Part shown: positions 1-9,846 of the stretch, in pieces
Numbering within the stretch: the first letter of the stretch is position 1
How the letters are laid out: each line of letters opens with the position of its first letter
Origin: Ampelocalamus luodianensis
Taxonomy: Eukaryota > Streptophyta > Magnoliopsida > Poales > Poaceae
Reading direction: 5' to 3'
NCBI GenBank assembly: GCA_036346255.1
Contig: CM070619.1
Coordinates: 29,022,342-29,086,341 of the forward strand
DNA: 64,000 nt
Position numbers and translations under genes: made by a program
Notes under the pieces: model-generated
Told to the model about the DNA's origin: nothing
The model's database searches: none
Seen by the model: the letters and a program-made list of their open reading frames with translations, nothing else

Positions 1-240
1 ACCAGATTCCGATTCCTGCAATGCAAGGGCCATTTATATAATTCAATCTTATGCTCCGGGTCATGCAGCAAACATGTTTCCATTGGTATGGAAACATGGA
101 ATGCATCACAAATGAAGTCTACATAATAATCTAACTGAGAGCTAGAAACTTTCTTTGGGGCCAAATTTCGTGTTTGGTTACAGTAAAACTATTGACTATA
201 TGTGGTTGTGATACATAATAATCTAGCTGAGAGCTAGCAG
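1..240. other. No gene recognised (left edge)
   Basis: AT-rich sequence with no long reading frame and no recognisable repeat termini. The last bases end in a plausible splice acceptor (CTAGCAG) in front of the exon-like piece that follows. Confidence 0.4.
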
Positions 241-360
241 AAGAGCAATGACGATATTTATGAGGAGGCGAAAGCTGCAGTCAAGCTACAACTTGAGGCC
301 AACGGCATTGTGCAATTTGATACTATACAAGGAAGCATAGCTCGAGGATTTTTTTCACAG
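241..360 (+). other. Orphan exon-like fragment
   Basis: An open 120-bp stretch (40 codons, phase 0) lies between an AG acceptor at 239-240 and a CAG/GTTAAT donor at 360/361. The translation is acidic and helix-like (NDDIYEEAKAAVKLQLEANG, then a VQFDTIQGSIARGFF motif) and looks like real protein rather than random AT-rich sequence. No neighbouring exon is visible on either side, and the family is not recognised. It is probably a relic or transposon-captured exon of a larger gene. Confidence is limited by its length. Confidence 0.3.
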
Positions 361-842
361 GTTAATTGGGAGTTTGAAAGCTCAAATTATTTACCACTTT
401 TGTTGCGTTGAAAGTTCAGATTCTCAAGTTGAAAGCTTCATGACCCCTCATCATGTTCATGTTCTTTCCTGTCCATCTAAAAAAAATGACAACAGTCTAA
501 TCCTTTCCTGTCCAAAGTAGGGACTAGGGAGAAAATCAAACTTTCCTCTCATCATGTTCATGTTCTTCGTAGGTCACCATTCAAACCCCTTCCCTTCACC
601 GTTCCACCAACACAATTAACGAACCTCACCTACCGACAGCCTCCAATGAACTTCAAACTCTATTTCACTGGTGTCTGGGGCCCACGTCCAATCAAACCCC
701 ACAAGTCATCCAATAAAGTCCACCAATAACGGTGATCCTGATACAGGTTCAGGGAATTAAGGCAGGCCAAATACGCATGGGCACCGGTGCACTCAGTCCC
801 GAATATTCGTCAGTCCCCAGGAGTGCTTTTGCGATGAAATTT
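361..842. other. No gene recognised
   Basis: Mixed-composition DNA with no coding signature and no clear repeat structure. It contains short poly-A and CT-rich patches only. Confidence 0.4.
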
Positions 843-957
843 GCCAAGTTCTGGACAGTGACACTCAGTGAAAGTTTCTATTGTTCCAATATTCCTCGGT
901 CCCGAATGTTCCATTGCGAGAGACACTCAGTGAAAGTGTCACTGTCCAGAACTTGGC
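843..957. repeat. Perfect 23-bp inverted repeat (hairpin)
   Basis: Arms 843-865 and 935-957 are exact reverse complements, starting GCCAAGTTCTGGACAGTG, around a ~69-nt loop. A 16-bp direct repeat, GACACTCAGTGAAAGT, overlaps the inner edges at 860-875 and 922-937. The mix of direct and inverted copies suggests a local rearrangement, a tiny fold-back element or a small-RNA precursor. Nothing here distinguishes these. Confidence 0.8.
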
Positions 958-1112
958 TGGAAAAGTTTGCCAATCCATTGGTTTTCTTGCCGCGCGGAAA
1001 GACAAAAACGGTACCAGGATGGAGAGGCACGGCAAAACCACTCGCCGTTTTCTTTCACGGCGTCATGTAGGTGTATTGTGCACTTGTGCGGCTTTGCGCT
1101 CGTTGGGACGGT

Positions 1113-1650
1113 TAGGATAGCAAATGGTATAGGATAAACTGTTTTATCTGATATTTATATTTGAGAAAACATAAATGCGATAAGTAAAATTCGTATTCGA
1201 ATGGAAAACGAGTATTATCCGGGAAAAATAAATAGTATCAATATTCGGTGTTATTCGTATCTGGTTAATATCTAGGAAAATGTATAGTATCCGTATCCGG
1301 TGTTATTCATATCTGGGAAAATATATAGTATCCGTATTACGAATACTATCCATTTTTCCCGGATACGAATACTATCCTTTTTTCTCTCTCTCAAATACGA
1401 ATACTATCCGTTTTTCCCTAGAGCGTTTCTGTTTCAACAGGGTCTTGATTCGGTGCCGAATCTGTGGCTGTTGGATGTTCCATCGAGATTTGTCGCAAAA
1501 TATGTAGAATATTCGCAATCGACCGAATTGAATACATATTCGATTCGAATTCGTTACAACATTCGATTCGTATTCGAGAATGTTTAAATTCGTATTTGTT
1601 TTAAAAATATGGATTCGTATTCGAGACTATTCGATCCGTTTCCATCTCTA
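1113..1650. mobile_element. hAT-like non-autonomous element
   Basis: The left end TAGGATAGCAAATGG and the right end CCGTTTCCATCTCTA are imperfect inverted termini. They are flanked by GGGACGGT (1105-1112) and GGGATGGT (1651-1658), an 8-bp target duplication with one mismatch. That duplication length and the TA(G) termini fit hAT elements. The 538-bp interior is AT-rich, with many degenerate ATTCGTATTCG / GAATACTATCC repeats like hAT subterminal repeats, and has no transposase. Confidence 0.6.
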
Positions 1651-1658
1651 GGGATGGT

Positions 1659-1942
1659 GTCGCTAGAGCAATGGCCCATGTCGACTACAGCACGCCAAAC
1701 CCGATCACCGCCGTGATCATGTGGGTGTTCGCCGTCCACACTGTTTCTCATCATGATCATTTTCCTGTCTGTTGTGTTCAATTGTTTACTATCAATCGTG
1801 TTGAAACTTGCAATTACTTCACAATTCACAGGAACAGTTATCTATTGTTGTATACTAGGTACCTGTGTGTGCATTGGCGCGCTCGCTGTATCAGGAAGCG
1901 ACAAAAATAACGATGAAAAGTGAAACCAGGATTTGAATGAAG
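1659..1942. other. No gene; short copy of KEN-block intron sequence
   Basis: A piece at about 1690-1720 (CCCGATCACCGCCGTG) matches a motif found inside the leader introns of KEN copies A (near 4000) and C (near 52400). It may be the remnant of a fourth block copy or a small repeat. No coding exon accompanies it. Confidence 0.35.
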
Positions 1943-2527
1943 AGCGAAAATGAGATTTGAACGAAGAGTGGAAAAGTTTACCGTATACTATCCGATAAAT
2001 TTTCCAAATTGCTTTGAATCCATTAGATACCTTTGTCCCGGATCCGATCAAATATTTGAGACAATCTATCCGGCTCCGACTCCAAAATCCGGGAAAAAAA
2101 AACGGATATCTAGTCTCATGCTCCGAATACGATCCAAATTCATTAGGAAGGACAGATGGTCGGGAAGTTAGAGATGCAGCAGAATGGGTTCCATATATGG
2201 AGACACGAACATGGCAGCAGAGCCAGCCATCGGCTCAACTGCTTTCAACATGAGTTTTTACTGTTTCAGTTGTGCCGAGTTGCTTAGATCAGTAAGATAG
2301 TTTGAGACTAAAACAACGGAAGTAATGTTACCTTCTAAAAATATTTGGTAATTTTACCAATATAAAAGTTACAATATATGATTATAGTGTTACAAACTTT
2401 GGTGTTGTTTTGATCCTCTTTTTTCATGTTGAGATTTGCAGATGCGGTAGTTATTGGGCTGGGTGACAAGTGTAACCTAGTAGTTGTTATGCTGGGTGAC
2501 AAGTGTAAACCTGAGGTATGCCAGACC
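1943..2527. repeat. Upstream duplicated block, copy A
   Basis: This stretch aligns along its length with 19553-20118. Shared landmarks are a TATACTATCC / CAATCTATCCGGC section and a downstream part with tandem GCTGGGTGACAAGTGTA copies (two here, three in the later block). It shows that the segmental duplication behind KEN copies A and B extends well upstream of the genes. No coding content was recognised. Confidence 0.75.
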
Positions 2528-3544
2528 AATAGTGGATAGATGATTTGATTACGCTCGAGCTAAATTCTAATAGACTAATATATTAAAACTAACACTAATT
2601 TCTACCCACATCAGGACATAACAAAAAATAAACTAAAAATGCTTCATTGACATGAAACTTTAGAGGAAAAAATACTTCAACATAAAATGTAATAAGAAAA
2701 ATATGGCAAAACATAAATAATATAGCATCTTATAGATACAAATTGAGTACCTAAATAACGAAGATTTCACCTCTAGACTCTAACCTAGCCCACCATCTCT
2801 GGACTAAGTTAAATATGAGGATTGTTTTGCTCGTTGTGACTAGTTCCAATTCCAACTATTTCGGAAGAGATTGATTGGATTGTGTTCGTATTGGAAAATA
2901 AGATGACAATGCCTAACTCTTCTTCATTTTGTAACCCTAATTCCTAAATAAAAATGCACGTATTAACAATTTCGAAGGACAACAAAGGATTTCATCGACA
3001 GATTATTAAAACTCCCAAAGTTGCATGCCTACAAATCAGAACCAGCAGATTGTTTACAGTTGCAGAGTCGGAGCACTCGTCGCTGCATCAATGTTCTCTC
3101 CGTTACTAGTAGCCACACTTTAAAGTGAAGTCTAGCTAAACCTGAAAGTGAAGATGTAGTAACCAAAGTTGTGACAAAGAATTTGGAAACGAGGAATACA
3201 CCACTGACAAGCGGGTCTCAGCTTCATGGACCGGCCCAGAGCCCCAGACACTAGAAAAGCGTATTCATGGATAGAAAAGGTAAGCCGGGATCAACAAAGT
3301 GGGTGTATTATGTGCTCTGCTCGTCATAGGACGAAGCATTTTTTTTTTTGCCAAGGACCCGCCAAATTGTGATGCGTAACACTGCAACCCCACTGACAAG
3401 CGGGTCCTTCAGCTTTATCAACCCATCTGAACCCCACCTGTCAGTGTGGTTTAACTATTTGTGACAAGATAATGTGTACGAATAGCAAAACCACCTGCTG
3501 GTCGACGGCTCGAGTTATACAAGAGCTAGGCGTGATCACTTGGT
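2528..3544. other. No gene recognised
   Basis: AT-rich intergenic sequence upstream of KEN copy A. The motif CACTGACAAGCGGGTC occurs twice (near 3201 and 3390). There is no long reading frame or transposon terminus. The promoter of copy A should lie at its right-hand end, but no clear TATA box was picked out. Confidence 0.4.
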
Positions 3545-4600
3545 GGATCAGTGGGTGTTATGTGAAATCTGCTTTGCTCGTTCCGCGAACATCTCCAGTT
3601 CAAGTCCGGCGGGGCCTTGGCAATCGTCGTCGGAGTTGTCACCAACCACCGCTGCTCCTTGTGTCCATTCTCCTTGGCAAACGTAAGTTCCACTAACGTT
3701 TGATAAGGCATGCGATGCAATTTTCCTTTCACCATTGATGCGCAGTACTGCTGTTTGTTTGATTTCGACTGGGGTTAGCGATGTTTAGCGTGATTGGGTA
3801 ATCACTTTTAGCCGCCTCTGGAGGACACTGGCTAATGCCGAGGAGCCTGAGCTTGTCACCTCCGAGATTGGCGTTTTTACCGCGTCGATGTAGTTGCGCT
3901 TGCCGGAGTGGTAGTGGTAACACCCCGGTGAGGAGCTTGGAGGTGTAGTAGATGGCAGCATGACGGCGGGGCCGGTGGCTCTGCTCGAGCTGAGTGATGA
4001 CCCGATCACCGCCGTGACCATGTGTGCTCCTGCCGTTCACACCGTTACACCTTCATGTTCATTGTCGCCGTGATCAAATACTGCATGCGTATCCGATAGA
4101 AACATGATCTTAGTTGGATTTGATGCGACTACTCTGATGTTAGCGGTAAGAGTGACAGGAATTGAGTAAATTGGCTTCGGATCTGCTGGTTCCGGGTGAT
4201 TCTTTTTCTTTTCCTTTTTTTTTTCACATATTCAAATATTCCACCTTTCGTAACACTAATCGATGTATTTGCATTGAGAAAAAGCTATGTAGTACCCAAA
4301 ACAGGGGGTGCTACAGAAACAAACCTGTGTGGCAATATATGTGATGTTCAATTCAATTGCTAATTGATGTGTTTGAATCATGGAGAAATTGTAATGACTT
4401 TATTCTTGCATAGAAGACAAAAGACAGGATAAACACTACGATTGTACTTGTCACATAGGCAGAGAAATGGTTCAAAATATGCTACCAGCATGAGTTGTCA
4501 GTATTTTTATGCTTGATTAATTAGTTTTTTTTTGCGATTTGAATCATTGCTTTATATTAACCTTCATTTCATACTGATTGTCTCATTTATTGCTAAACAG
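3545..4600 (+). other. KEN copy A leader exon and intron
   Basis: The leader exon ends at 3682 before GTAAGTTC. The intron runs 3683-4600 and ends GCTAAACAG, one base before the coding ATG at 4602. The leader matches those of copies B and C (motif GCAATCGTCGTCGGAGTTGT) but has drifted just before the donor. The exon's 5' end cannot be placed. The intron contains a GC-richer patch (3800-4070) also present in copy C. Confidence 0.6.
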
Positions 4601-4601
4601 G

Positions 4602-5482
4602 ATGGGTCCCCCTGGTAAAAATTATGAGCAATACATATACAGAGCAGCAACTTCCCAGGAGACAATTACACCGCTCACCCAATACATCAGACACACCCCA
4701 ATTGTGAGCCATATAAATCCTGTTGGTGAGAAGAGTACAAGTACATATCCCATGATGACTGAGGAAGCTAAGCTCCTCATCAGTTCACTTCTCGAAGCAC
4801 TGTATCACTTCCACGTATATGGGAGTGTCTTCTACATTTTGATGAATCAAACGTTGTCGTGACAACTTCTGGGAGAGTGAAACTCGAATATATATCTTTT
4901 CAAGGGAAAATGGATTCATTGATACTTTATGATTATCAGAATGCGCACGCAATACTTCAGAGAACAATGTTCACTTCAAGTGTCATTCCCGAAGACATAA
5001 AGCATCTTTTACAACTGACGAACTCCCCCCAGGCAATTCATTTTGAGTACGTTATAAGATCTCATGCTTCACTCGTACCTCTTCGGAACAGGTATCAATT
5101 CTTTATTGACATGTTTGAGCATATCACATTTGTGTTGGACAACAAACCAGAACAACAACAAATCCTGAACGCTCTGCCGTATCATCATGATTGGCATACA
5201 AGATTGCGAAGCAACGCTCTTCTTGAGGAGTCATTCCATGGAGGCTACAGCTCATATAATCCGAACGGAGGACCCTTTGTCTTTCTGCGGTTCTACAGGA
5301 ACGCGCTTGCGCATAGAATGCAAAGATACCTCAAACAACTGAAATACAATCCAAACATCAGGCCACTGGCCTACACTTCAAATGACTTCGAAAAAATCTT
5401 GGTGGTTACATACCCGATGTACCTACCGATAATTCAAGAGGAGCTTGAGAAAAAAACAGCTAAGAAATTTGAATCTTCATGA
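4602..5482 (+). pseudogene. KEN copy A: pseudokinase-KEN RNase-like gene with frameshift
   Basis: This is a near full-length relative of the intact copy at 52788-53684. The first frame runs from ATG 4602 to a stop at 4862, and the homologous reading resumes in another frame from about 4830 to the stop at 5482. Compared with copy C the cause is a 2-bp deletion near 4825-4830, where the kinase catalytic loop is encoded. The downstream KEN-like part is intact and retains the Tyr before NGG and the RN....H motif (FYRNALAH) used by IRE1-type RNases. The C-terminus differs from copy C because of small indels. As it stands it would give an ~87-residue truncated protein unless translation restarts at the internal ATG 4859. 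The family assignment is inferred from motif order. Confidence 0.75.
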
Positions 5483-5608
5483 CCGGTTATAAACAATCTC
5501 CAAGTGATATCTCGCATGAAGGAAACTTCAATTACTAATTTTCTATTGTAACTTGTTATTGTGCATTGCTGTAATCCGCCAAGGAACTTGGATTTTTGTA
5601 GAAAAAAC

Positions 5609-6485
5609 AATTTTGAACAATCTGTGAGTGATCTGTTTTTGTATCTGAAACTTCAGTCACTATTTCCGGTAGTATAACATTCGAGTATACTCATGTAATG
5701 CAAGAAGTGATGTCTGATCATATTTCATTTCGAGTATGTTGTATTCTGAGGAAGAAATTTTGAACAATCTGTGAGTGATTTGTTGCATACATGAAGCTTC
5801 AACTACTGTTTGTAGTAGTGTAAGTGTGTAACATTTTACTATGCTCTCGTAGTCCACAGAAGAAGCTTTGGTTGTATTTCCTTCTGGTATGGCGACGAAG
5901 TATTTCTGCAACTATGTTGATGAGACTACTTTTGACCAATTTGTAAGTAAATTTGTTGCGTATATGAAACTCCACTTCTGGTAACATTTCGGTGTACTAT
6001 TAGAATCCGTGGAAGAAACTTCAATTTTATTTTCCTCAGTATTGTTCTTGTAACTAGTATTGAGCCTACACATTGTTGTGGATATCATATTCTCTGCTTG
6101 CAATTTAGTATGGGAAAATTTGTTTTGTCACTGACTGGACGGAATTCTTAGGTGTGAGGGCAAACCTAATTGCTTGTATTGTTTTATTGTTCCTTAGAAA
6201 TACGTAGAAGGCTCTAGATGTATGATTTATGAAGTGTCACTTGGTAGGTTCTAGCTTTACGATCTATTTGAGTCTCTTTTTCGCATTTGTTTTCGTTGTA
6301 TTGGAATCGAACGGTAGGGAAAGAAAATGCTGATGTGGCACTCTCTAGTACTTCACTTTGCACTCAACTTTAATAGGGATAAAGATTTGAGGGAATATTT
6401 ATGTAATTACGTCAACGGCCCTACTTTTTGGACAATTAGTGGTTTGTTACATATATGAAACTTCAGTTACTGTTACTTGTAGTGT
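5609..6485. repeat. Degenerate ~150-bp tandem repeats downstream of KEN copy A
   Basis: At least four units start near 5609, 5759, 5932 and 6428. The shared pattern is TTGAACAATCTGTGAGTG, then ATGAAACTTCA, then GTAGTGTAACATT. The same array follows copies B and C. There is no protein-coding signature. Confidence 0.65.
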
Positions 6486-6490
6486 AACAT

Positions 6491-7734
6491 TTGGCTTCCT
6501 TCAAAAACGATTTCCGACTAGGGCTGAACGATTGGGCTGAAGAGATTTGATATTTGGATATCTGGCTTTTAGGTAAACTTGCTGCAGCTTCCGAGATGAA
6601 AAATATCTGAAATACCCATGAGGATAGTAATGGCTTATTTGATATCGTTTAACGCAATTAACAACATTTGACGATAACTAACGACAATTGACGATTATTA
6701 ACGACGACTAACGCAATTGGCGACAATTACCGTAATTGACAAGAATTACCGCAATAAACGACAACTACTGCAATTGACAATAATTAGCTACAATTAACGA
6801 CGATTAACACAATTGACTGCAATTAACGATGATTACCGCATTTGATCGCATTCAATGATGATTAACGACAATATACCACAAACAACGTAATATACCGCGA
6901 TTAACAACAATATACCACAAAAACGCAATAAACCGCAATTTGCGTATTGAACAACAATTATTACAATAAACATTTATTACAACAAATAATTATTAAAAAC
7001 AATTATTATAATGAATAAATATTACAATAAATAATTATTAAGATAAACAATTATTACAAAATATTAAATTTACAACCGAAAAAAAAGAAAAAAGAAGGGA
7101 AAAAGCAGTGTGTGCGCGGGAGAGGACTTAGGCGGCGGGGAGAGAGAGAGCCAGCCGGCGGGGGGGCCAAGCGGGAGGAGGCGGCGCCAAGAGAGGAGGG
7201 AGGTAGAGGAGGGCAGTGGCCAGGCCAGCGAGGGGTAGAGGGAGGAGGAGGGCAGCGGCCGCGGGAGGAGAGATATAGAGGAGGCGGCTGCAGGATCTGA
7301 GCCACGTGAGCGCCGAGGAGGAGCCAGGGAGGAGGTGCAGGGAGGAGGGTGTTGGGGAGGAGGCGGGCACCGGAGAGGAGGAAACTAGGGAGGAGGGCGG
7401 CAGGGGGAGGAGGGCACTGGGGGAGAAGGTGGCTGTCGTCAGAGGAGGGAGCCGGGGGAGGAGAAGGAGGTGGGCGAGCGGGGGAGAAGGGAGCCGAGTG
7501 GGCAGGCCGAGGGTTTTATGCAGTGACAATCGGCGGAGTAATTACCTCGAATTTCGACGATAAATTCAGAATGGAAGCTGCGGAAAACAGCGGAAACTCC
7601 CCATGGGCAGCTTTCAACTTCCGCATGTTGTAACGCGAAGCAGTTTTGGGGAAAAACGGTTGTGAAAAGCTAGGTGTTTGAAACGACTTCTGGCTTTTTC
7701 GAGTGAAAAGGCCAAGATGTTCGGAACACCCCCT
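6491..7734. mobile_element. Unclassified TIR-type DNA element, KEN block A
   Basis: This sequence interrupts block A relative to block C. It has three parts: a left subterminal section (GGGCTGAACGATTGGGCTGA, then ATATCTGAAATACCC), a degenerate AATTAACGACAATT array (about 6645-7060), and a GA-rich, G-rich body (about 7110-7500) followed by a right end running to GTTCGGAACACCCC. Relatives with the same order lie at 59160-60225, and right-end relatives at 51070-51757. Exact termini and target duplication are not clear, so the superfamily is left open. It has no transposase. Confidence 0.55.
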
Positions 7735-7744
7735 AATAAACTTT

Positions 7745-7894
7745 GGCGAATTTTGAAATATATCACTCCTCAATTTATGGTTTTGAAATATGTCACTTCT
7801 CAGTTTTTTCTTTGAAATATGTCACTCTTCTCTTCACTGAGGAGTGACATATTTCAAAGAAAAAACTGAGGAGTGGCATATTTCAAAATATGCC
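7745..7894. mobile_element. Hairpin MITE with 10-bp target duplication
   Basis: A 150-bp element that folds on itself almost completely. Its termini are GGCGAATTTTGAAATAT and ATATTTCAAAATATGCC. It is flanked by perfect AATAAACTTT copies at 7735-7744 and 7895-7904. Block C carries a single AATAAACTTT at the matching place, confirming insertion. The 9-10-bp duplication fits a Mutator-like MITE. Confidence 0.85.
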
Positions 7895-7904
7895 AATAAA
7901 CTTT

Positions 7905-9252
7905 CATGCTCCATCATTGGTAGAAGCAAAACGCCAAAAAGCTCATGATTATAAACAATTGAACAAGCAGCACCTTTCCACGTATGGAACTGTTACCATT
8001 GACTTCTCGTTCAAAAGTACAAACGAAGATGCACTTCAAGTGATTATGGTTATGTCTTGCAGTTCTAAGACTTAATTAAAACTTAAAAGCAATAGCAGAG
8101 AACTATAGAATGGATTTTGTGGGCTTCGATTTATGTTCAGATTTTAATCAGAGAATCTTCAAACACACTGCATAGATTGTTCATTTTTAGAAGGGTAAAC
8201 AGTAACTTAAAAAAAAGGGAAGGGTAAACTAGTAACGTATGCTGGCGTTTGCCCAGATGTCTCCTTTTTTTCTTCTCCATACATGCATGTAGCAACACGT
8301 GACCCTGGGTCCATGGCAATACAATGCTACAGAGAAGCGAGATTGGTATTTCTACATTCTACTCTTCTATTTTAGCAGAGAATCATCCAAGAAAACTACG
8401 ACCAAATCAATAAGTTTAACTTAAAAAGATCTAATCAACAACACTGGCTTACGTTGTCTCCGGAACGATCCATATATACCGAGCAAAGTCTACAGTGATT
8501 TAAGATGGCAATGGACTGATAGCAAACAGCGATAGCAAGAACAATCGGTAGTAGACAGAACCGTACGAAGAACTTCGCTTCCTTTTCGTGAACCTGAGAC
8601 GGCTCTGGTTGACCAATGGCGGCAGCGGGCAGCGGCGGGGACGGCGAGAGGAATGCCACCGGCGGAGGTCGGAGGGGGCAGCAACGGCAATGTCGACCGG
8701 CACTGCGGAAGGTGGCGGCGAGACGCCGGCAAATGCCGGTGGGCTTGGGGGAGGAAGAATGCAAGATGTGAAAAGGAAGGATCCAGATCTACAGCAGGAA
8801 AGGAGAGAAAAAAATATCTTTATGATACGCCTTCAAATCTTGCCAGAATTAATCTCCTCCAGGAAGGAAAAGGCCTGGCTGATCCGGAGCATCGTGATCA
8901 TCCATCTTTCATATCGTAGGGCAGAGATTTGAAGTTGGACCACTGCCCCAAAATTACGCCAGTGTAATTTCTTCCCTTCAATTACCTGAAAAAACTGCTT
9001 TTGGCTTTCTGAGCTCAAAAGCAGTCGTAGCTGATGTCGGTAGATTTTCTTAAAATGTCGGTTGGCAGTCAGTCTTTTTGTTAGACTGGCTGGCTGCTTC
9101 AGCAGTGCAAGAAGGATGAAATGTCTGAAATACCCTTGAGGGGTTCTGAAGGCATATTTGTGTGCTGATTTAGTATAAATATCATTGTTTTTTATTCTTT
9201 TGCGGAAATATTGATTAAATGACTTGATTTTACCAAGTTACGAAAAATTGAT
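7905..9252. repeat. Downstream duplicated block, copy A
   Basis: This aligns with 38585-41200 (with insertions) and 54794-56130. It includes the conserved 51-codon ORF and ends inside an AT-rich tail (GACTTGATTTTACCAAGT) where LTR sequence takes over. Confidence 0.75.
8616..8771 (+). CDS. Conserved 51-codon small ORF, copy A
   Basis: ATG 8616 to TGA 8769-8771 encodes an Ala/Gly then Arg/Gln-rich peptide starting MAAAGSGGDGERNATGGG and ending GLGEEECKM. The same ORF with the same start and stop exists in the other two block copies. The few differences are mostly amino-acid changing (Arg/Gln, Lys/Arg, Ala/Val), so there is no evidence of purifying selection. The DNA is GC-rich (CGGCGG-type), which keeps several frames open, including on the other strand. 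It may be a first coding exon, a leader sequence or non-coding. The function is unknown. Confidence 0.3.
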   Translation: MAAAGSGGDGERNATGGGRRGQQRQCRPALRKVAARRRQMPVGLGEEECKM

Positions 9253-9846
9253 TGTGAGGTAGTTGAGCAAAATTTAAGTGCATTCATTCTAGTTTGATCC
9301 TTTGCACATGATTGTTGTCAAGCAAAGATTGCAATTTATTACTCTTGGTGTTTGTCGACACCTAGACGGCTTAGCGGGTGTTTGCGCGATGATCTCTTCA
9401 AGGAGATTGTGAAGAGACCCGGCGCCTAATTGTGATTAGTTCGGTGTTCGCCATCTCCAGAGCGGAAGAAGAACAACCACTAGTGAAATCGAGAGAAAGC
9501 TTAATTTGTGGAGCTGGTTTGATTGGTTTAAGCTTTCTCAACGTAGACTAGTGAAGACCAATAAATCTTCGACATCACGGGAAAAACTCCTTTGTCTTCA
9601 TTGTGGTTAATTCTCGTCTTTACTATTCCACATTTACAATTATAGCAATTCTCTTGTGCTTGATATGCTTAGCTAGAATTGTATCTAGTATTGTGATTAA
9701 CTCTTTATTGTCTTAAGTAGCTAGTAGTTCTATCGTCTTGTTGTGCTAGAAAACTTTGTTAGAACCATCTTACTTAAAGTTTTAAATTAGTCGATTAAAT
9801 TTAGAAACCTTCTATTCACCTCCCTCTAGTCGGTTATCCTTGATCC
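9253..9846 (+). mobile_element. LTR 3'-end fragment, forward
   Basis: It ends CTATTCACCTCCCTCTAGTCGG...GATCCT, an LTR tail typical of a common grass family. Its reverse complement aligns with 9847-10515; both carry GTCTAGGTGTCG next to CAAACACCAAGAGTAA. The start is truncated against block A, and no target duplication was found. Confidence 0.6.

Noticed and set aside
3729..4040. Minus-strand ORF inside the KEN copy A intron
   Set aside because: Homologous DNA in the copy C intron is rearranged and shifts the frame; no protein match recognised.
7112..7633. Several Gly/Arg- or Pro/Leu-rich ORFs
   Set aside because: They lie in the GA-rich body of a TIR element; open frames result from composition.
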